DNA of 64,000 bases from Ephydatia muelleri (Eukaryota > Porifera > Demospongiae > Spongillida > Spongillidae): contig JABACO010000001.1 of assembly GCA_013339895.1 (NCBI GenBank), positions 6,350,888 through 6,414,887 on the forward strand, given 5' to 3'. Shown piece by piece: positions 35,101 to 45,900 of the stretch (positions are counted from its first letter, which is position 1; each line of letters begins with the position of its first letter). The translations under genes were made by a program, and so were the position numbers. The notes below the pieces were generated by a model, which was given only the letters and a program-made list of their open reading frames with translations, had not been told where the DNA came from and did no database searches.

Positions 35101-38100
35101 AAATGAATTTTCACACATAGTAATGGTGTGGTATGTTATGTTAAAAAATAGGAACCCGATAGCGTTTATATTTCGGAAGATATAACCGATTTTAATTTTA
35201 TGTTATAAAATAAAATCCACAAGACCCATTTTCGTATAGAACGTTCCAATTACATAATTATATATGTATCAATGTCTTACCAATGCACGTTATGTTGTCT
35301 GCAACAAGTCTATAGCCAGTGTTGCAACCACATAGGTAGCTTCCAATGGTATTAGTACAGAACTGAGTGCAGTGATGTGTCCCAAGAATGCATTCATTGA
35401 CATCTGGAATTCAGAATGTATAAAAAAAAAAGATAATTTCTAAATATATGTGGATGCTGCCTCACCATTGCATGTTACATTGTCAATACCAAGTCTATAG
35501 CCAGTGTTGCAACCACATAAGTAGCTTCCAATGGTATTAGTACAGAACTGAGTGCAGAGATGTGTCCCAAGAATGCATTCATTGACATCTGGAATTCAGA
35601 ATGTATGATAATTTCTAAACATATGTGGATGCCTGCCTCACCATTGCATGTTACATTGTCAATACCAAGTCTATAGCCAGTGTTGCAACCACATAAGTAG
35701 CTTCCATTGGTATTAGTACAGAACTGAGTGCAGTGATGTGTCCCAAGAATGCATTCATTGACATCTGGGATTCAAAATGTAAAACAATCATGATAATTGC
35801 TAAATATAAGTGGATGCCTCACCATTGCATGTTACATTGTCGATACCAAGTCTATAACCAGTGTTGCATCCACATAGGTAGCTTCCAATGGTGTTAGTGC
35901 AGAAATGAGTGCAGTTACAGGTCTCAAACATGCATTCGTTGACATCTTGGATTCAATTTATGAACATATTGTAGCTAACATCAATGCAACTTTGAGCATC
36001 TCACCATTGCATGTCATATTATCTGAACCAAGCATGTAGCCAGTGCTGCAAAGACATGAGTAGCTTCCAATTGTATTAGCACAGAGATGAGTGCAGTTAC
36101 GTGTCCCAACCATGCATTCATTGACATCTAGGATTCAATGTTTGGAAATTTGCAACTTGCAACCATGGCCATCTTACCATTGCATGTTATGTTATCTACT
36201 CCTAGTATAAAACCAGTGTTGCAACTACATATGTAGCTTCCAATGGTGTTACTGCATAGTTGTGTGCAGTTACTTGTATGAAGTATGCATTCATTGACGT
36301 CTGTAAAATAGAATACAATGGTTCACATAATACAAACGTATAAATCAATGTCTTACCACTGCAAGTTATGTTGTCCATACCAAGTATATAGCCGTTGTTA
36401 CAACCACATAAGTAGCTCCCAATTGTATTACTGCAGAGTTGAGTGCAATTACTTGTCCCAAGTCCGCATTCATCAATATCTAATTTTAATTATGCAGAAA
36501 CCATATTATGACATTGAGCACCTCACCATTGCATGTTATATTACTGGCACTAAGTGTATAGCCCGTGTTGCAACCACATACGTAGCTCCCAATGGTGTTA
36601 TTGCATAGCTGTGAACAGCTACTTGTACCAAGTATACATTCATTGATGTCTAGAAATCAGATTCATCATTTAGGAATCATGTATATTCCTGATATCTCAA
36701 CATTGCATGTTACGTTGTCTGCACCAAGTGTATAGCCAGTGTTGCAACCACATAAGTAGCTTCCAATGGTATTAGTACATAACTGTGAACAGTTGTTAGT
36801 ACCAAGTAAACATTCATTGACGTCTGGAATCAGAATAATCATGAGATATAATAATATAATTGATGTATTAAACGGATTTTTTTCCAGCTACCATATTATG
36901 ACATTGAGCTCCTCACCATTGCATGTTACATTGTCTGCAGCTAGTGCATAGCCAATGTTGCAACCACATAAGTAGCTTCCCATGGTGTTATTGCATAGCT
37001 GTGAACAACTACTTGTTCCAAGTATACATTCATTGACATCTGCCAATCAGGAATCATGATGGATTTATAAGCATAATATGGGATCATTTCCGCAAAAAGG
37101 GACCTGACACATGTGTTTTGAGTTGTAAGACACTGAATGTTTCATTAGCATACATTTCAGCACAAGCGCTACATTTCTATTGCGCGTAATGGTTGTATGT
37201 GTTCGGTCCCTTTTTGCGAAAATGATCCCATATAAATATAGCTGTCTCACCATTGCATGTTTTATTGTCTGCAGCTAGTGTATAGCCAGTGTGGCAACCA
37301 CATAAGTAGCTTCCAATGGTATTACTACACAGTTGAATGCAGTTACATGTCCCAAGTACGCATTCATCAATATCTAGGATTCAATACATGCGTATTTGTC
37401 GCAACATATTGTGACATTAAGCCTCTCACCATTGCATGTGATATTACTTGAACCAAGTGTATAGCCCGTGTTGCAACCACACAAGTAGCTTCCAATGGTA
37501 TTGCTGCACAGTTGAGAGCAGTTACTTGTCCCAAGCATGCATTCATTGTCATCTAGGATTCAGAATGCAAGACAATCATGTGCATTCTGCTACATGAATA
37601 TTGATGTCTCACCATTGCATGTTACGTTGTCTTCACCAAGTGTATAGCCAGTGTTGCAACTACACAAGTAGCTTCCGATTGTGTTATTGCATAGCTGTGA
37701 ACAGCTACTTATACCAAGTACACATTCATTGATGTCTGGTAATCAGAATATTCTAGAAATCATGATGTATATATAATTGATGCCTTACCATTGCATGTTA
37801 CGTTGTCTGCACCAAGTGTATAGCCAGTGTTGCAACCACATAAGTAGCTTCCAATGGTATTACTACACAGTTGAGAGCAGTTACTTGTCCCAAGTATGCA
37901 TTCATTGTCATCTAGGATTTAGAATGTAAGACAATCATCATGTGTATTTTGCTAAATGAATATTGATGTCTCACCATTGCATGTTACATTGTCTGCACCG
38001 AGTGTATAACCAGAGTTGCAACTACATAAGTAGCTTCCAAATGTATTAGTGCAGAGCTGAGTGCAGTTACTTGTCTGAAGTGAGCATTCATCAATATCTT

Positions 38101-41100
38101 GGATTCAATATATGGATATTTGCAACAAACATATTATGACTTTAAGCACCTCACCATTGCATGTTACGTTGTCTGCAGCTAGTGTGTAGCCAATGTTGCA
38201 ATCACATAAGTAGCTTCCAATGGTGTTATTGCATAGCTGTGAACAGCTACTTGTACCAAGTATGCATTCATTGATGTCTGTAAATCAGAATAATCTAAAT
38301 CTTAGAACATAAATGTCCTTGTCTTGCCATTGCATGTTTCGTTGTCTGCGCCAAGTGTATAGCCAGTGCTGCAATAACATAAGTAGCTTCCCATGGTGTT
38401 ATTGCATAGCTGTGAACAGCTACTTGTTCCAAGTATACATTCATTGACATCTGCCAATCAGGAATCATGATGGATATTATAAGCATAATATGGGATCATT
38501 TCCGCATAAAGGGACCTGACACATGTGTTTTGAGTTGTAAGACACTGAATGTTTCATTAGCATACATTTCAGCACAAGCGCTACATTTCTATTGCGCGTA
38601 ATGGTTGTATGTGTTCGGTCCCTTTTTGCGAAAATGATCCCATATAAATATAGCTGTCTCACCATTGCATGTTTTATTGTCTGCAGCTAGTGTATAGCCA
38701 GTGTGGCAACCACATAAGTAGCTTCCAATGGTATTACTACACAGTTGAGTGCAGTTACATGTCCCAAGTACGCATTCATCAATATCTAGGATTCAATACA
38801 TGCGTATTTTCCGCAACGTATTTTGACATTAAGCCTCTCACCATTGCATGTTATACTACTTGCACCAAGTGTATAGCCCGTGTTGCAACCACACAAGTAG
38901 CTTCCAATGGTATTACTGCACAGTTGAGAGCAGTTACTTGTCCCAAGCATGCATTCATTGTCATCTAGGATTCAGAATGCAAGACAATCATGTGCATTTT
39001 GCTACATGAATATTGATGTCTCACCATTGCATGTTACATTGTCTTCACCAAGTGTATAGCCAGTGTTGCAACTACATAAGTAGCTTCCGATTGTGTTATT
39101 GCATAGCTGTGAACAGCTACTTATACCAAGTACACATTCATTGATGTCTGGAAATCAGAATATTCTAGGAATCATGAGATATATATAATTGATGCCTTAC
39201 CATTGCATGTTACGTTGTCTGCACCAAGCGTATAGCCAATGTTGCAACCACATAAGTAGCTTCCAATGGTGTTATTGCATAGCTGTGAACAGCTACTTAT
39301 ACCAAGTACACATTCATTGATGTCTGGAAATCAGAATATTCTAGAAATCATGATGTATATATATTTTATGCCTTACCATTGCATGTTACGTTGTCTGCAC
39401 CAAGTGTATAGCCAGTGCTGCAACCACATAAGTAGCTTCCAATGGTATTACTACACAGTTGAGAGCAGTTACTTGTCCCAAGTATGCATTCATTGTCATC
39501 TAGGATTTAGAATGTAAGACAATCATCATGTGTATTTTGCTAAATGAATATTGATGTCTCACCATTGCATGTTACATTGTCTGCACCGAGTGCATAACCA
39601 GAGTTGCAACTACATAAGTAGCTTCCAAATGTATTAGTGCAGAGCTGAGTGCAGTTACTTGTCTGAAGTGAGCATTCATCAATATCTTGGATTCAATATA
39701 TGGATATTTGCAACAAACATATTATGACTTTAAGCACCTCACCATTGCATGTTACGTTGTCTGCAGCTAGTGTGTAGCCAATGTTGCAACCACATAAGTA
39801 GCTTCCAATGGTGTTATTGCATAGCTGTGAACAGCTACTTGTACCAAGTATGCATTCATTGATGTCTGTAAATCAGAATAATCTAAATCTTAGAACATAA
39901 ATGTCCTTGTCTTGCCATTGCATGTTTCGTTGTCTGCGCCAAGTGTATAGCCAGTGTTGCAACCACATAAGTAGCTTCCAATGGTGTTATTACATAGCTG
40001 TGAACAGCTACTTGTACCAAGTATGCATTCATTGTCATCTAGGATTCAGAATGTAGGACATTCATCTAAATGAATATTGATGTCTCACCATTGCATGATA
40101 CGTTGTCTGCGCCAAGTGTATAGCCAGTGTTGCAACCACATAAGTAGCTTCCCACGGTGTTATTGCATAGCTGTGAACAGCTACTTGTACCAAGTATACA
40201 TTCATTGTTGTCTGGAAATCAGAGTAATTTAGCAATCATGAGATACATATCATTGATGTCTTACCATTGCATGTTATGTTGTCTGCACCAAGTGTGTAGC
40301 CAGTGTTGCAACCACATACATAGCTTCCAATGGTATTAGTGCAGAGCTGATTGCAGTTACTCGTCCCAAGCATGCATTCATTGACATCTAGTATTCAATG
40401 TTTGATAGTATGTAACCTACATAATTACAACCCTGACAATCTCACCATTGCATGAAAAGTTATTTGCACTTAGTGTGTAGCCACTGTTGCAATCACACAT
40501 GTAGCTTCCATTAATGTTACTGCACAGCTGCGAACAGTTAGATGTACCAAGTACGCATTCATTGATGTCTGAAGGTTAGAATGCATAGCAAACAAGATTC
40601 ACATACATAATAATGCATAAGAGTCAAGGTGTTGGATGAAAGAGCTTTTTTTCTTTTGGAGATATATAAATTTTACTTGATTGAATTTTACAATCATTTG
40701 TATTAGGGCGAATATATTTTATTTGCGAAATTGATCCTAATGTGTATAAATAAAACTTTCATCTGATTAAAACGATATATTTATTGACTGGAACAAGTTA
40801 TTATCTACAACTCTTTCCCCCACATCATTTCTCTCTTTTCAAATTTTTTATTGTGGTGCAGTGCATAATTCGGTATCATAATATCCTGGGTTTGGTAAGT
40901 ATTAGGGTTTCGACATCTTGCATTATCTCGTTTGGAGAGTCCAGATCAATTCAAACTTGTTAAATATCTAGTCCACTATTATTGCTATTTAATTCTGCAC
41001 ATTGCCGTTCCGTACGCAACCAACTCTTGGCTGTTGTCACAAACTCAGCACCATCTTAAGTGGTGTTATCCAGATAGAGCTCTGTTCATACACAATATAA

Positions 41101-42873
41101 AATAGCAGTCTGGATGTGATGTCAACATTATCAAAGTTGGTTAAATTTATTCTCCGTTATGTGCAACTGTTTGGGACTGGGGATAAATTGCAGCAGATAT
41201 ATTTTCCAAACTAGCATCCCATCTAATCTAGCTGCATAAAGTCCTTTGCCCTTTCAAACCTCTATGGCAAATTGAGCAATGCACTAGTTCGCTCTAATGC
41301 AAGGGGTTTTCTTGCACACAGTAGCCATCTAACATCTTTCATTAGAAATGTGATGTGCATGTGTTTGTACGTAGTAAACATTTTGTACATGTAGTTATCG
41401 TCGTATTTAACATTAATAAACAAATAAATACAAGTTACAAATCATATTACGTGACTAAAAGTAAAGAAATTGTTGAGACTTACAGAAAGAGCATAAAATA
41501 GAATATTTAAGGCATTTACACGAATGCAAATATTTATCTGGATAGGAACCAAAGGTACCTATGTGTATTCTCTACCACAGGCAACAGTATTTGAGTTGAG
41601 AACAATAAAAAAAAAAATTGATTCATCCTTAACCTCCCGTGTGATAAGTCATATTACTGTTGAATAATAGTTCTATTCTAGCAATCAATTGTGGCAGTAA
41701 GTCATGCAGTGATTACTAGCAACGATGTTGTAATAAAAATAGACCTCTGTAGTATAATTCATTTAAAGTTTGGCCTACAAAACTAATGCATCCAATATAT
41801 TGGACAAAACATTAGTATACAAATCCATAGTAAAAATGTTAATGACACTCTGTGATCGTCATTAGGTTACACTAACTTGAATACATTTATTTTACTATGC
41901 CTAGGAAAAGCATTTGAAGTTGGTCCTAGGTCTAGGATGGTTACACTTCTAGATCTATAGGATGTGAGTTTGGAGATTAATGGTTAGCAAAGGATTATTA
42001 TTTCAACCGTATACATTAAAACAACCCTTTTGTTGAACAACTCTATGCAATGATATGACCACATTTCTGTAGAAATACTTGTGTTAATATATTTATATTA
42101 TACCGTAATATGACATCAAAGCTCTCGCAATTGTTTGTGGCTTTTTGCTGTGCTCCTACATGAAACTCTAATTTGAAAAGCTGTGCACTTGTGCACTTAG
42201 ATCTTAAGTAAAGATTGAAAGTCAGATTCTCAAAGTGTTAGCAAGTGTATATGCATGCATTAGTTTACTTTACTAGTCTGTATATATGCGTACAGGACAT
42301 GCAGTCTATAATTAGCTTGCATCTCGATCAATTTGTGCCATACCACACTATAATGGTTCATCTAGCAAAGAGAATCTTAGCACATGAGCAAAGATTAAAT
42401 CAACCTAATGCAACATCAGAATTCCAAGTTGAAGACACTAATAACTTGTCTTTTACTACTGCACCTAGAAACAACACCAGCTGCTTCAGTTATCTTAATT
42501 CCAATTCTCGATTAAATGCAATATTATGTAATTAATTACTTGCTAGTTTCATAGTGAGTGATTTAATGAAGGCCAGTATTTTCACATTCTATGTTACTAT
42601 TCATTTACCAATGTGAGGTCAGTAATGGGTACAGTGGACTCACCATAACATTAAACCCTTTTAGCTTTAATTATATATGCCACAGTTACTGTTACATTCA
42701 GCTATAGCTTCCAATTGTAGTATTAGACAGCATATTGCAGAAGTTGTATTTAGTATACAAATGTGCAGCAGTTGTCAATTACGTATTCAGTTGTGTTATT
42801 TGCACAGTTCAGTACAACTATTATTCCAAGTATGATTAATATTAAAGTGCAGTATTATTTCTAGAAAATAAAC

Positions 42874-42906
<33 letters not shown>

Positions 42907-45900
42907 TTTCTCAATGCATTGTACAGATAATGCACTGAAGAGGCAAGTAATGGCATGTGTAAATGCACTTATATACTTCCTATTTAAATGGATACAGTTT
43001 ACAAAAGGGAGATAGATCTACAGTTCTGAGGCGACACATGAAGGTGATGATATTCTTTGCAGATACAACATGTTGTGGTAAAGAATTCCAAATAGGAACA
43101 ACCCGAGATGAAAAAAAGTATAGCCGAAAATCATGGCGAGGTATGGTGACCGACTGGAGCCTGTATGAATTCCCACGAGTGGAATGAACGTTTGAAATGA
43201 CTGTAAACATCTCAGCTGCATCAATATCCAAAAGCTTATTCACAATTTTGTAACACATTGTAAGGTCAAAATAGATACGACGATATTCTAATGATGACAA
43301 ATTAAGATTTGCTAACCTGGATGCATAATCCATGCGAGGAAGCCTTGCACGTTTATAAATTTCTCGTGTGAAGTAACGCTGTACTCCTTCTATATGTTCA
43401 ATATCTTTAAACAGCCAAGGATTCCAGACTGGAGTGTTGAATTCTAAAAGTGGCCTAACGTAGGTTTTAAATACACGTAATAGAATGCTGACATCACTAG
43501 TATGGAAACCTTTTAGAAGTAGAGAACATCTAGAATACGCTTTGGCCGTAATGGATGAGCAATGAATTCCAGGTTTAAAATCTGATGAAACATAAACACC
43601 AAGATCACGAATATAAGATACTTGCTCTAAGGTTATCCCACATAATGAGTATGATGTATCAGATATTTGCTTTCCAAAGGAGATGACATTGCATTTTTGA
43701 AAGGCAATGCTAAGTTGCCAATTAGATGCCCAATCACAAAATGCAGATAATGAACTTACAAATGGAGATGTATCCCCAGTAGAATGATGAAAATAAATTT
43801 TAGTATCATCAGCGAAGATTTTAGCTTTAACAGGTGATGACAAACAATCTGGAAGGTCGTTAATATATATGAGAAAAAGAAGTGGACCTAAGACAGAACC
43901 CTGAGGAACGCCACTAATGACAGGTAGTGGGGTCGACAAATTTGAACCTATGTAGACATGTTGATATCGATTACTAAGAAATGACTTTATCCAAGCAAGC
44001 AGATGAGAATGGAAACCGTAAGATTCTAACTTTAGTAGAAGCTTTTGATGCGAGACGGAATCAAATGCCTTAGCAAAATCTATATAAACTGCATCAACCT
44101 GCATCTTAGCATCAGATAGCAATGACATTTCATTTAATGTTACTAAAAGTTGAGTACAAGTAGACCTTTTGGGTAGAAAACCATGCTGATCTTTTGATAA
44201 CAGACCATTTACCCTGAGGAAATGAACCATTGATTCAGAAATAATAGATTCCATCACTTTACAACATATGCTGGTCATAGAAACAGGGCGATAGTTACTA
44301 GGAAGTTGACGAGCACCCTTTTTAAAAATTGGACACACATAACCGACTTTCCAAACAGCAGGTAAGATACTGCTTTCCATAGACATAGTAAACAGACAAC
44401 TTAGAGGGAATGCTATTGCGGGAGCAATAGACTTCAGAAAAAATGCCGGAAAACCATCAGGAGTTTTAGAGCATTTGTTTGGTAGGTTCCTAAGAGATCT
44501 CAACACTTTGTCATAAGTAAAACTAATGATATTTAGAGACTTTGTACTTTGTATACGAAGAGGAAAATGTTGGGGTTTGCCATTGTCTTTAGTAAAAACA
44601 GAAACAAAGTATTTATTGAGAAGTTCACATTTGTCACAATCTTCAATAGCCAAAGTACCATCATCACTCAATAGTGGAGGTATACCCACACTATTATTAA
44701 CTTACCATTGCATGTCTTATTATCAGCAGCTAGTGTGTAGCCAGTGTTACAACCACATGTGTAGTTCGTAGGTGTGTTAATACATAGTTGAGAGCAGACA
44801 CCAAGACCAATTGTAATGCACCTGTCTATGGAATTTAAAAAAGAAAGTCTTTCATGATAATATTCAAACCAATACATCTCCTGCAATGATGGTATTATTT
44901 TATTATTATTGAAGTGATGCAACTCCTAATTCTTTACTTTCAATTGTTCTGCTTCTACATACATAAACATTATGTGAGCTGCAGATTATAAATATAATCA
45001 CAGAAAATTATTCAAATCAGGAGCATAAAATCTTATCTGAGAAAGATTTTGGTGATGAAAAAACCTATGTACTGTGGGATTTTACACTACCTTATCAGGG
45101 TCTTTGTAGCTAATTTGTTTGGAACATATAAGACTTCGGATTCAAGCTCTAAGCTTATAATTGACCAAAAAATGTTGTCCCTCAGTGACATGTGATTTTT
45201 TTGATGCACAATCAATTACCTAGCTCCTGTGGTAGCATTTTCATGGCTTTCTTCTTGTTTGTTAAAGTACTTTGGTCTATGTATGACGTATTGCTGTTGC
45301 TTTGCTTGAAGAGGCTGCTTACAGCTAAAATATCTCTTGGAGTTATTAACATCCAAAATGTTAGCCTGCTCATCTCTTATCCACTAAATAAACCACCACT
45401 GTTCTAGCACTCTTATGCAGCTTCAGTGGATGAATTATTACATGTAGACACATCGGTTAGTTATTGAGACTAGTTTGTTGTACAACACTGAGTAGTATAC
45501 TCACTCCGTTTTATTTAGCTTTGTAGATATTTCACCCTCTGCCAAAGTTAGTCATCATCATAATGAATTGAATTTTCTAACTTTAAATATGCTGCCATTT
45601 GAAAAATCCAGCCCTCTCATATTTTATTATCTTCCTTGACTGTTGGAGTCATATCTTTTTAAGCACTGACCTCTCTGCCTTGCATGCTAAACAATTTGGG
45701 ACAGTTTCCGCGAATATTGCCCCATGGTTAATATCTTATAAAAATGCATCGCGTTTGAATCGCTATAACTTCCCAACGGATACCGCTATCGACTTTCTAT
45801 TTTCAACACTCCATAGTGAAATGGTGTTTTATGAAGTGTTGAAAATAGGAAGTCGATAGCGTTATTCGTTGGGATGTTACAGCGATTCAAACGCGATGCA

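Noticed and set aside
45599-45859. Open frame over the foldback and similar ones at 7,100 and 51,994-52,356.
   Set aside because: They span the hairpin arms; not conserved as protein between the three copies.
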